Source: Porphyromonadaceae bacterium UBA4262 (GTDB lineage Bacteria; Bacteroidota; Bacteroidia; Bacteroidales; Muribaculaceae). Taken from it: a DNA stretch of 14,223 nucleotides. The notes under the pieces are model-generated. The model was not told where the DNA came from, did not search any database, and saw nothing but the letters and a program-made list of their open reading frames with translations. A program made the translations under genes and the position numbers. Where the stretch lies: positions 1-14,223 of the forward strand of contig DGWI01000014.1 in the NCBI GenBank assembly GCA_002396085.1, in the 5' to 3' direction. Each line of letters starts with the position of its first letter. Positions within the stretch are counted from its first letter, which is position 1. Below are positions 5,429 through 13,009 of the stretch, piece after piece.

Positions 5429-6484
5429 TTATTCCCAGGCACGCAGGCGCACATCAATGCCGTCGGCTTTGAGCAGTTCGGGCAACTGGCTGATGTCGGT
5501 TTTGCTGTAGTGATAGGGATAAAGCACCTTGGGCTTGATGATGCGGGCAGCATGCACCAGTTGGTCGACAGTCATCGTGTAGGGCTGGTTGCAGGGCAAG
5601 AACGCGATATCGATATCCTTGATGTCGGCCATTTCGGGGATGTCCTCGGTGTCGCCTGCCACATAGATGCGCAGACCGTCATAGGTCAGCACAAAGCCGT
5701 TGTCGCGTCCCTTGGGATGGAATTTCTCGCGGCCAGGTGTGGTGTTATAGGCTGGCACGGCATCGATGGTGACGCCATGCTCGACGGCGTGGTCTCCATT
5801 GGCCATCACCATGCATCCGCTCTGCATCATGCTGTCGCATCGGGCGTTGGTGTACACGTTGGTCAATTGATTCGCCAGATCGTTGACCGATGCCTCGTCA
5901 AAGTGGTCTTGATGCTCGTGCGTCACCAGCACCAGGTGTGCCGGGGGCAATTGCCAGTAGTCGACCTTGCGATCACCCAGTTCTCCCACAGGGTCGACAT
6001 ACAACTCGACATCGCCCAGACGCAGACGCAGGCTGGCGTGCATGATCGGGAAAATCATCACGGGCTTGCCGCCCGGGGTGCGCAGCGTGTCATAGTCCAC
6101 ACCAGGGCGGGCAATGGGCTTGCCGGCCTTCTCCCAGGCCTGGATGCCGCCCGACAGGTTGAACACGCGGCAACCCTTCTTCATCAACTGGTCGGCTGCG
6201 TTGGCCGAGCGACGACCGCTGCGGCAATACACGGCAACGGGACGGCGTGGGCGCAGCAATGTGAGCACGCTGTCGGCAAAGTTCTCAAGATTTACGTCCA
6301 CGTTGATGGCTCCGGGAATGTGTCCCTGGGCATACTCCTCGGGAGTGCGCACGTCCAGCAACTCGGCATCATACTGGTCCATCACTTTGGCAAACTCGTT
6401 CACATCCATGTTGTTTGCCGTGTTGCAGGCAGTGCCGATGCCCAGCATCGCCAGCAGGCAAGAAAAAATCTTTTTCATCATCAT
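5429..6484 (-). CDS. Secreted rhodanese / metallo-beta-lactamase-fold fusion protein
   Basis: About 351 residues with two domains. After an N-terminal signal (KKIFSCLLAMLGIGTAC, possibly a lipoprotein with Cys near 20, though the lipobox is weak) comes a rhodanese domain at about 25-125 with LDVRTPEEY and the active-site loop YCRSGRRS (Cys about 87). A metallo-beta-lactamase-fold domain follows at about 145-345, with THEHQDHFD (189-197) as HxHxDH, AGDTED (277-282) supplying the Asp ligand and YPYHY (323-327) a late His; this resembles the UlaG-like branch. Rhodaneses move sulfane sulfur and MBL proteins hydrolyse or oxidise diverse substrates; the substrate here is unknown. Persulfide dioxygenase fusions I know have the opposite domain order. 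A TTG at 6487 is in frame, but three ATGs follow at 6484, 6481 and 6478, so ATG is preferred. Confidence 0.9.
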   Translation of the reverse strand: MMMKKIFSCLLAMLGIGTACNTANNMDVNEFAKVMDQYDAELLDVRTPEEYAQGHIPGAINVDVNLENFADSVLTLLRPRRPVAVYCRSGRRSANAADQLMKKGCRVFNLSGGIQAWEKAGKPIARPGVDYDTLRTPGGKPVMIFPIMHASLRLRLGDVELYVDPVGELGDRKVDYWQLPPAHLVLVTHEHQDHFDEASVNDLANQLTNVYTNARCDSMMQSGCMVMANGDHAVEHGVTIDAVPAYNTTPGREKFHPKGRDNGFVLTYDGLRIYVAGDTEDIPEMADIKDIDIAFLPCNQPYTMTVDQLVHAARIIKPKVLYPYHYSKTDISQLPELLKADGIDVRLRAWE

Positions 6485-6499
6485 CAATCAAACTACTTC

Positions 6500-6541
6500 T
6501 CTAGACCTTCTAGATGGTCTAGAACTTCTAGAGTTTCTAGA
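6500..6541. repeat. TCTAGAnnn nonamer array, 5 copies
   Basis: TCTAGA occurs at 6500, 6509, 6518, 6527 and 6536, strictly every 9 bases, with spacers CCT, TGG, ACT and GTT. It fills most of the 63-base gap between the stop of the 6548-7087 gene and the start of the rhodanese/MBL gene, both on the minus strand. The core is its own reverse complement, so neighbouring units could form 6-bp stems with 3-base loops in RNA. It is the same repeat as at 2996-3028. Confidence 0.94.
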
Positions 6542-6547
6542 ATGGTC

Positions 6548-7087
6548 CTAATTATATTTCTCCATGTGATAGCCTAGCCGGTGCAACTCCACCGACATAC
6601 CCATCAGGTAGAGTTGCCGCAGGCTCGCCACATAAGCCTTCATCGCATCGACTGTGCCTGGCTCGAAGCCCTGCCGCATGAGCAGCGTGTGCGTGCGGCT
6701 GGCGCATTCGCTCACCAGTTGCTCGGTCTTGTCAAACTCGTCGCCACGCAGCAGCAGTGCGTCCTCGCGCACATACTCGTCCAGTTGATCGTAGCCACGC
6801 TTGTCGCGCAACATCACATACAGGTTGGCAATGTTCTTGTACAGGTTCCAGTCCTCGTCCCAGAACCGTGCTATCGCCATGCCGATGTACATCATCCAGC
6901 CCAGCGATGCAGTGGGATAATTCTGAAACTCGCGGATGCCATCTGGCAGATAGGCTTCGCCGATGTCTTGCCAGCGCTCCTCCACGTCGGGGCACTCGGG
7001 CATGTGCTCATCCACCTCACCCTGCTCAACCAGGTACTTCTTCAGGTCCTCATAGAGAGCCACTTCATATTTCTCAATCGTGTTCAT
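6548..7087 (-). CDS. Conserved-looking hypothetical protein, 179 aa
   Basis: I do not recognise a family. The product begins MNTIEKYEVALYEDLKKYL, looks almost entirely alpha-helical, is acidic and rich in Tyr, Met and Trp, and has no convincing signal peptide. The segment ASLGWMMYIGMAIARFWDEDW (about 60-80) is hydrophobic but short and interrupted by charge, more like a buried helix than a membrane span. The frame uses an ATG at 7087 and codon usage similar to its neighbours, which supports a real gene. It lies 63 bases upstream of the rhodanese/MBL gene in the same direction, separated only by the TCTAGA array with no terminator, so the two may be co-transcribed. Confidence 0.8.
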   Translation of the reverse strand: MNTIEKYEVALYEDLKKYLVEQGEVDEHMPECPDVEERWQDIGEAYLPDGIREFQNYPTASLGWMMYIGMAIARFWDEDWNLYKNIANLYVMLRDKRGYDQLDEYVREDALLLRGDEFDKTEQLVSECASRTHTLLMRQGFEPGTVDAMKAYVASLRQLYLMGMSVELHRLGYHMEKYN

Positions 7088-7443
7088 CGTGCAATATCAA
7101 TCATTTCGAATCCTGCAAAATTACACTTTTCAATCACATTGAATTGGTAACAGTTGGCAAAGTTAGTGAATTTCTTCAATATAATCATCACAAATCATTA
7201 AAACTTATTTTTAGTTTTGGGGCTTGAATAACTGTCACGACTAACTATCTCCCGATAGCCGATGCCAGGTTGATTAGGTTATAGACCGCTAGAAACTCGA
7301 ATGAGGCTGATATTGATGTTGCAGGGAAGACATCCTTGTGCTACCCTTACATTATAAATATAACTACAAATTGCACCTATCACTTGACAACTAATTTTTG
7401 TCCAAGTCAGGAAAAATGACTACTTTTGCAGAAAAGATAGATT
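7088..7443. promoter_or_regulatory. Divergent intergenic region between the 6548-7087 gene and radA
   Basis: About 356 AT-rich bases without a gene. On the minus strand there are two exact TAnnTTTG boxes, at 7116-7123 and 7158-7165, for the 6548-7087 gene; neither has a TTTG at 19-20 bases (the second has one at 25). The radA promoter is at its right end. A weak 5-bp hairpin, CTATC/GATAG, lies near 7247-7260. I see no riboswitch, RNA gene or repeat here. Confidence 0.5.
7397..7428 (+). promoter_or_regulatory. radA promoter (Bacteroidetes -33/-7 type)
   Basis: TTTG at 7397-7400 is followed after 20 bases by TACTTTTG at 7421-7428, an exact TAnnTTTG. Transcription would begin near 7435, leaving a leader of only about ten bases before the ATG at 7444, so no room for a Shine-Dalgarno site or leader regulation. 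Confidence 0.88.
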
Positions 7444-8829
7444 ATGGCCAAGAATAGCAACAAGACGGTGTTCTACTGCAAAAACTGCGGGGCAGAGTCG
7501 CCCAAGTGGGTGGGTCGGTGCCCAGCCTGCGGCGAGTGGAACACCTACATTGAGGAACCTGTGGCACCCAAGTCGTCGCACAGCGCGAAGTATGGTGCTG
7601 ATGTCACTGGGCGCGAGGCGGCACGACCCGTGAAAATCTCGCAAATCAAGGCCGAAGAGATGCCTCGCATCAAGTTGCCCAGCGGCGAGTTGAACCGCGT
7701 GCTGGGCGGTGGCTTGGTGCCGGGCAGCATCGTGCTCATCGGCGGCGAGCCGGGCATCGGCAAGAGTACGCTGGTGCTGCAGAACGTGCTGCGCATCCGC
7801 TCGCGGCGCGTGCTGTATGTGAGTGGCGAGGAGAGTCCGCAACAACTGCGCATGCGTGCCGACCGCATTGCGGGCAGCGAGATGGACTGCGAGTGCTACT
7901 TGCTGTGCGAGACCTCGCTGGAGAACATCTTCGCCAGCATTCGCGCCGACCGGCCTGACCTGATCATTGTCGACTCGATACAGACCATCGCCAGCGACGA
8001 ACTGGAAAGCGCGGCGGGCACGGTGAGCCAGGTGCGCGAGTGCGCAGCGGCCTTCCAGCGCTATGCCAAGGAGACCAACACGCCCGTCATCCTCATTGGC
8101 CACATCAACAAGGAAGGCTCGATTGCGGGTCCCAAGGTGCTGGAGCACATCGTGGACGCAGTGCTGCAGTTTGAAGGCGACCGTAACTACATGTACCGCA
8201 TCTTGCGGTCGATCAAAAACCGCTTTGGCAACACGAGCGAGATAGGCATCTATGAGATGAAGGAGGACGGCCTGCGCGAGGTGACCAACCCCAGCGAGAT
8301 GCTGCTGTCGCAGAGCGATGAGCCACTGTCGGGCACCACCATCGGGGTGACCATCGACGGCACACGTCCCTTCCTCATCGAGGTGCAAGCACTGGTGAGC
8401 ACAGCAGCCTACGGCACAGCGCAACGCTCGGTGACGGGCTTCGACCAGCGACGAATGAACATGCTGCTGGCCGTGCTCGAGAAGCGCGTAGGCTTCAAGT
8501 TGGCGCAGAAAGACGTGTTCCTCAACATTGCCGGTGGCATCAAGGTCGCTGACCCCGCGATGGATCTGCCCATCATCTGCGCCATCCTGTCGAGCAATGT
8601 CGACATGACCATCGACCGTCAGGTGTGCTTCAGCGGCGAGGTGGGCCTGTCGGGCGAGATCCGGCAGGTGACGCGCATCGAGCAGCGCATCGGCGAGGCG
8701 CAGAAGTTGGGATTTGACACCATCGTCATCCCCAAGCACAACCTCAAGGGCGTGAAGCGCGACAGCTTCAGCATCCGTCTGGTCGAGGTGAGCAAGGTCG
8801 AGGAGGCATTTCGCTTCCTGTTCGGGTAA
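7444..8829 (+). CDS. radA: DNA repair protein RadA (Sms)
   Basis: RadA is a RecA-like, DnaB-like ATPase that promotes branch migration of recombination intermediates. The 461 residues match the family's usual length and domain order: an N-terminal zinc finger with Cys12, Cys15, Cys26 and Cys29; Walker A GGEPGIGKST at 100-109; Walker B region PDLIIVDS at 171-178; the RadA-specific KNRFG motif at 258-262; and a C-terminal Lon-protease-like domain from about 290 to the end. No catalytic motif appears altered. The ATG at 7444 is fixed by the promoter immediately upstream. It seems to be a single-gene transcript: the gene to the left is divergent, and a hairpin at 9059-9088 could end the message. 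Confidence 0.98.
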   Translation: MAKNSNKTVFYCKNCGAESPKWVGRCPACGEWNTYIEEPVAPKSSHSAKYGADVTGREAARPVKISQIKAEEMPRIKLPSGELNRVLGGGLVPGSIVLIGGEPGIGKSTLVLQNVLRIRSRRVLYVSGEESPQQLRMRADRIAGSEMDCECYLLCETSLENIFASIRADRPDLIIVDSIQTIASDELESAAGTVSQVRECAAAFQRYAKETNTPVILIGHINKEGSIAGPKVLEHIVDAVLQFEGDRNYMYRILRSIKNRFGNTSEIGIYEMKEDGLREVTNPSEMLLSQSDEPLSGTTIGVTIDGTRPFLIEVQALVSTAAYGTAQRSVTGFDQRRMNMLLAVLEKRVGFKLAQKDVFLNIAGGIKVADPAMDLPIICAILSSNVDMTIDRQVCFSGEVGLSGEIRQVTRIEQRIGEAQKLGFDTIVIPKHNLKGVKRDSFSIRLVEVSKVEEAFRFLFG

Positions 8830-9238
8830 AGAATCTCACGCAGATGACGCAGATTTTTTAGACGAATTGTCACATCTGCAGGAGGCTTCAAGTGGCGACA
8901 ATGTTATCAGATGTTAAATAATCAGGGGCTATTAAACTTTGAGGCGGTTGGCTAGTCATAGTATCGGAAAGAATAATAAAACGATTTGCTTCAAACGCAA
9001 TAAGACCTGACTTTTTCGTAATAAAACAATGACTTGTGTGCCTCACAGCACCGCCATCAAGCCCCGCTCGCGACTGAGTGGGGCTTTTGGTATCTAATAC
9101 CGCCTGCAGTCCACGAGTTAAACAAAACACGAATTGCCATGAATTTTGGGAACTAGATACCAGTTGTCCACTGAAATTTTTCAAAAAAAATTGCGTTTTA
9201 GGGTTTAGTAAATCGGTTTCTGTGTGTATCTATGGTGT
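8830..9238. other. Gene-free spacer between radA and the sigma factor gene
   Basis: About 409 bases with no convincing gene. It begins with a short direct repeat (ACGCAGATGACGCAGA near 8840-8855) before a T-run, holds the hairpin at 9059-9088, a 5-bp stem GGTAT-cta-ATACC at 9089-9101, and an inverted repeat TGGTATCTA/TAGATACCA at 9088-9096 and 9154-9162. I found no exact TTTG/TAnnTTTG promoter ahead of the sigma gene. Confidence 0.6.
9059..9088 (+). terminator. Probable rho-independent terminator downstream of radA
   Basis: An 11-bp stem with one G.U pair (AAGCCCCGCTC at 9059-9069 with GAGTGGGGCTT at 9076-9086, 6-base loop) is followed by only two further T residues on the plus strand. The T-tract is short and it lies 229 bases beyond the radA stop, so it could also be a structured remnant. 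Confidence 0.55.
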
Positions 9239-9739
9239 ATGACACAACGAAAACGACATATTGAGCGACTGTTCAGGCTGCATTATCGCGCGATGTATCG
9301 GCTGGCCAGCATACTGCTGCACGATGATGACGAGAGCAAAGACATTGTGCATGATGTCTTTGCCAGGCTGCTTGTGGAACCAGTGGAACTGCATGAAGAC
9401 ACCGCTCAATCCTACCTGCTGTCAAGCGTGCGCAACCGGTGCCTGAATGTGATCAGAAACCGCAAAATCCATGAGCAAGTGCACCGATACTTGCTGCTCA
9501 GCGAAGATTTGGAACAAACGTCACCCCTGGAATTTGAGCATGAGTTGGAAGTGCTCAGAGCGGGCATCGACACCTTGTTCCCGCCCATCTGCCGCGAGGT
9601 GATCCAACTTCACTTCAGCGAGGGATTGACCTTCCGTGAGATAGCCGAGCGGCTGGGTGTGAGCGAGCGGACCATCTACAAGCACCTGCGCAACGCCCTG
9701 GAGCAACTACGTCAAACACTTAGAAACGCAGAACAATGA
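9239..9739 (+). CDS. ECF-type RNA polymerase sigma factor (FecI-like)
   Basis: This 166-residue extracytoplasmic-function sigma factor directs RNA polymerase to a dedicated set of promoters. Region 2 spans about 8-75 (LFRLHYRAMYRLASILL, then DIVHDVFARL, with a run of Arg/Asn at 65-75 for DNA contact), and region 4 spans about 105-160 with the helix-turn-helix TFREIAERLGVSERTIYKHL at 131-150. A GTG at 9224 is in frame, but the ATG at 9239 is preferred because it begins the normal MTQRKRHIERLFR start. The gene overlaps the anti-sigma gene by ATGA, which is typical of cell-surface signalling operons controlling TonB receptors in Bacteroidetes. Confidence 0.95.
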   Translation: MTQRKRHIERLFRLHYRAMYRLASILLHDDDESKDIVHDVFARLLVEPVELHEDTAQSYLLSSVRNRCLNVIRNRKIHEQVHRYLLLSEDLEQTSPLEFEHELEVLRAGIDTLFPPICREVIQLHFSEGLTFREIAERLGVSERTIYKHLRNALEQLRQTLRNAEQ

Positions 9740-10413
9740 ACAAGACAGATTTACTGTTCCAGATGCTGGAACACCCCCATGACTACAGCGAGGCGCAATG
9801 GCGAGAGATACTTGCCGACGACGAGTGCCGAGAACTCTATACGCTGATGGCAAAGACCAAGAGTGCCGTTCAGCCAGCACATGTGACCGACGAGGCGATT
9901 GATTCCGAGTGGCAAAGATTGGCCTCGCTACATAGCCATCGGGCAACGATAGTGCCCCTGTGGCACAAAATCGCCTCTGCAGCTGCCATCGTGGTCGCTT
10001 TCTTCGGCATCACATACGCAGCTGTGCAAACCAATTTCTTTGGTTTGACGAAATCGGGTGACAAAGTGGTGAATGACACCGAAACGACCGTACAAGATGA
10101 GAAAACGGAGGTGGCCTTGGATGAAATCACTGCCCAAGAGCAAACGACCGACACCATTGCCCCGGCAGAGGCTCGCCTCTACGACAATGTGCCACTGGAA
10201 CAAATCCTCAGCGACCTCTCAACACGTTACAATGTCACCGTGGAATATCGCAATGCGGACGCACGCTCATTGCGACTGTACTATGACTGGCAGCCCGACT
10301 ATACGCTCGACAAGGTGATTGAGATGCTCAACAACTTTGAGTCGTTCAGCATCCACCGCGAGGGCGACAAACTGATTGTTGAATCATCAAGCGCACAGGA
10401 GGGCAAGCAATGA
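9736..10413 (+). CDS. Short FecR-type anti-sigma factor with DUF4974-like C-terminus
   Basis: This 225-residue single-pass membrane protein is expected to hold the sigma factor inactive and respond to the receptor. The cytoplasmic N-terminal part (1-75) would bind sigma; one membrane helix follows at about 79-97 (IASAAAIVVAFFGITYAAV); a Thr/Glu/Asp-rich linker spans 105-145; and a periplasmic domain at about 147-217 (LYDNVPLEQILSDLSTRYNVTVEY onward) matches the DUF4974/STN-like fold. It lacks the central FecR domain of the usual anti-sigma factors of about 300-340 residues. It overlaps the sigma gene and the receptor gene by 4 bases each. Confidence 0.9.
   Translation: MNKTDLLFQMLEHPHDYSEAQWREILADDECRELYTLMAKTKSAVQPAHVTDEAIDSEWQRLASLHSHRATIVPLWHKIASAAAIVVAFFGITYAAVQTNFFGLTKSGDKVVNDTETTVQDEKTEVALDEITAQEQTTDTIAPAEARLYDNVPLEQILSDLSTRYNVTVEYRNADARSLRLYYDWQPDYTLDKVIEMLNNFESFSIHREGDKLIVESSSAQEGKQ
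10397..10412 (+). promoter_or_regulatory. Shine-Dalgarno site for the first TonB receptor
   Basis: AGGAGG at 10397-10402, inside the end of the anti-sigma gene, lies 7 bases ahead of the receptor ATG at 10410, which itself overlaps the anti-sigma stop as ATGA. This fixes the receptor start and suggests coupled translation. Confidence 0.75.
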
Positions 10414-12965
10414 AAAGACTTTTGACAATCACGATGTTGCTTTGCGCTTTTGTGAGCACAATGACTGCCCAGCACATTACCCACAACTTCAACAACGTGT
10501 CGATGAGCGACGCGCTGAAGTATGTCCAGCAGCAAACGAGCAAACACAAGATTGTGTTCATCTACAACGAACTCGAGGATTTCAAGGTGACCGCCTCGTT
10601 GCGCAACAAATCAGTGCCCGAGGCCATCAAGCAATTGATCGGATTCTATCCCATCCGCATGACCCAGAGCGGCGACAACGAGATCTATGTGGAATGCACC
10701 CACAAGACCGACCGACATCTCAAGGGCATCGTCATTGACGAGAACAACCTTCCGTTGCCCTATGCCAACGTGACACTGCTTAATCCCGCTGACTCGGCGA
10801 TGATTGGCGGCGGTGTGACCAACGAGAGCGGCTACTTTGCCATCCCTTATGAACAAAAACGTGTCATTGTACGCTTCTCTTATGTGGGTTACAAGACTGT
10901 CTTTCGCAACAGTAAGACTTCAAACTTAGGCACGATTAAACTAGAGCCAGATCAATACACATTGAGCGGCGTCACAGTCAAGGGAGAGCGTCCCCACTTC
11001 ATGATGTCATCAGGTGGTCTAACGGTGAATGTTGATGGTACGGTACTCGCAGAAATGGGTACGGGTATTGAAGTCTTGGGACAATTGCCACTAATAGATG
11101 TTAAAGGAGACGGTGGCGTGAGCGTTATAGGCTGTGGTAAACCTCTCATATACATCAATAACCGCCTCATTCAGGATAATAATGAATTGATTCGCCTCAA
11201 GTCAAGCGACATCAAGTCGGTTGAAATCATCACCAGTCCAGGTGCAAGGTATCAAAAAAATGTGTCTTCCGTTATCCGTATCCAGACCTTGAAACCCCAA
11301 GGCGATGGATTCAGTTTTAGCACGGTTACCAATGTGCGCAACAACCATGAGTGGGGCGGGTATGAGAATATCAATGTGAAATACAGAACTCACGGTCTGG
11401 AATTGTTTGCCGAAGGTTACTGGCGAAACACATGGCTAGGCGAGGACAATAACTTGGAAAACGATCTGTTTTTTGAGGATGGCACGATTCATCTTGGCCA
11501 AACTGGAGACACAAAATTCCGTAGCAAGGCTCATCTTGAGAAATTTGGCTTCAACTATGACATTGGAGAGCATCACTCTCTGGGCGCATCCTATACCTTG
11601 AGCGGTGTCAACATCAATGACGGCACAATTGTTAATGAACAGCAGATATGGAATGGAAGCGTATTGGAAGGGCGTGTCAAACAGGATGCGCTTGTCAATC
11701 GCAAGCAAAATCCAATTCACGATGTTAATGTGTATTATGTAGGCAAGGTAAGAGATTTCTTGATTGACTTCAATGGCACTTGGTATCAAGGTAAAGACCG
11801 CAACATAGATACACGTACTGAATATAGTGACGAGTTGGATTGCCATGATGTAACTACCAATAGTTGGCAATGCAACCGAATGACAGCCGGTAAAATTATT
11901 GTGAGCCATCCACTGTGGAAGGGTACGATGAGCATTGGATCGGAGATGACATTTACTAGAACCAACGGGGAGTATAGCAACGATGAGCAAAGCCATCTCT
12001 CATCTGATACTCGCATCCGGGAGAATAACGAAGCCGCCTTCGCTGAATATGATTTCAAACTCGGAAACTTTATGTTCGAAGCAGGCTTGCGTTTTGAGCA
12101 TATTGCCAGCAACTACTATTCGGCTGGGATTCGCGATGAAGATGCTAGTCGCACTTATAGCGACTGGTTCCCTAATGCATCCATCACATGGAAGAAAGGT
12201 AAGTGGAATTGGCAACTGAACTACAGCCGTCGAATCAATCGACCCACCTACTGGATGCTGCGTAACTTCATCCAATATGACAATCGCTACACCTACGAGG
12301 GCGGTAATCCGTTACTGAAGCCCCAGCTGAACCATTTTTTTGAACTTTCGGCCATTTATTCATGGTTGGTTTTCAAAGTCAGATACACTTATAGCACAAA
12401 TACGATGACTTGGGCTCCAGTGCTCGATGAACAACAGCGATATGTATTGTTGTGCAATCGCAACTTTGATAAGCATCAACGCTTGTATGCGTCCATAGTC
12501 GCTTCACCTCGATTTGGATTCTACCGTCCATCATTAGCACTGACCTTCAACAAATCATTCTTTGATGCCGAACAATATGGGTCTGCTTTAAAGCATCATA
12601 GGCCATTGTGGAGGATTGACCTGAAGAACACCTTTGACTTGGGGCACTCATGGACGGCGATGCTCAATGTGCGCATTGCTAGTGATGCTGCCGACGGATT
12701 CCAATATGTGAAAAGTTATTGGACGGTTGGGGCAAGAATTAATAAGTCCTTCTTTAACAAGGCACTCCTGCTCAATTTTTACGCCGACGATATATTCAGG
12801 ACGAGTCAGGAACGTTGGACGTTGTATGGTACTGGCGTAAATCTCACCAAGGATTGCTACAACTTTGACCGCACCATCGGTTTGACTGTGACCTACAACT
12901 TCAACACCACACGGAGCAAATACAAAGGTACTGGTGCCGGTAACGATGAAAAGAGTCGCCTATAG
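10410..12965 (+). CDS. TonB-dependent outer-membrane receptor with STN domain
   Basis: This 851-residue receptor has a signal peptide (1-20, MKRLLTITMLLCAFVSTMTA, cut before QHITH), an STN signalling domain at about 21-97, a carboxypeptidase-regulatory-like beta domain at about 103-190 (LKGIVIDENNLPLPYANVTL), a TonB-box-like segment near 184-192, a plug at about 200-295 and an outer-membrane beta-barrel ending YNFNTTRSKYKGTGAGNDEKSRL. It resembles the outer-membrane beta-barrel family receptors of Bacteroidales, not the SusC class, and no SusD follows. The STN domain should signal to the anti-sigma factor encoded just upstream. The ligand is not evident. The first 440 bases are closely similar to the next gene, while the rest is divergent and less GC-rich in sampled lines. 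Confidence 0.95.
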   Translation: MKRLLTITMLLCAFVSTMTAQHITHNFNNVSMSDALKYVQQQTSKHKIVFIYNELEDFKVTASLRNKSVPEAIKQLIGFYPIRMTQSGDNEIYVECTHKTDRHLKGIVIDENNLPLPYANVTLLNPADSAMIGGGVTNESGYFAIPYEQKRVIVRFSYVGYKTVFRNSKTSNLGTIKLEPDQYTLSGVTVKGERPHFMMSSGGLTVNVDGTVLAEMGTGIEVLGQLPLIDVKGDGGVSVIGCGKPLIYINNRLIQDNNELIRLKSSDIKSVEIITSPGARYQKNVSSVIRIQTLKPQGDGFSFSTVTNVRNNHEWGGYENINVKYRTHGLELFAEGYWRNTWLGEDNNLENDLFFEDGTIHLGQTGDTKFRSKAHLEKFGFNYDIGEHHSLGASYTLSGVNINDGTIVNEQQIWNGSVLEGRVKQDALVNRKQNPIHDVNVYYVGKVRDFLIDFNGTWYQGKDRNIDTRTEYSDELDCHDVTTNSWQCNRMTAGKIIVSHPLWKGTMSIGSEMTFTRTNGEYSNDEQSHLSSDTRIRENNEAAFAEYDFKLGNFMFEAGLRFEHIASNYYSAGIRDEDASRTYSDWFPNASITWKKGKWNWQLNYSRRINRPTYWMLRNFIQYDNRYTYEGGNPLLKPQLNHFFELSAIYSWLVFKVRYTYSTNTMTWAPVLDEQQRYVLLCNRNFDKHQRLYASIVASPRFGFYRPSLALTFNKSFFDAEQYGSALKHHRPLWRIDLKNTFDLGHSWTAMLNVRIASDAADGFQYVKSYWTVGARINKSFFNKALLLNFYADDIFRTSQERWTLYGTGVNLTKDCYNFDRTIGLTVTYNFNTTRSKYKGTGAGNDEKSRL

Positions 12966-13009
12966 CAATGTCTTTCCTGAACTGAATTCATTAAATAAGA
13001 CTATAATCA

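Noticed and set aside
5510..6577. 355-aa open frame on the plus strand opposite the rhodanese-MBL gene
   Set aside because: Antisense shadow; it reads through the TCTAGA array and shows no domain.
7088..7443. Riboswitch or leader RNA upstream of radA
   Set aside because: The radA promoter leaves only about ten transcribed leader bases, and no known riboswitch core was seen in the rest.
7420..8739. 439-aa open frame on the minus strand opposite radA
   Set aside because: It lies wholly over radA, which has all its motifs and a promoter; the product is a His/Ala/Leu-rich shadow.
8888..9184. 98-aa minus-strand frame in the gap after radA
   Set aside because: It begins with TTG, crosses the hairpin at 9059-9086, has no promoter or recognisable domain, and its composition looks non-coding.
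10410..12965. SusC-type glycan uptake locus
   Set aside because: There is no SusD-like lipoprotein after either receptor within the window and the barrel ending fits a different receptor family; the part beyond 14223 is unseen.
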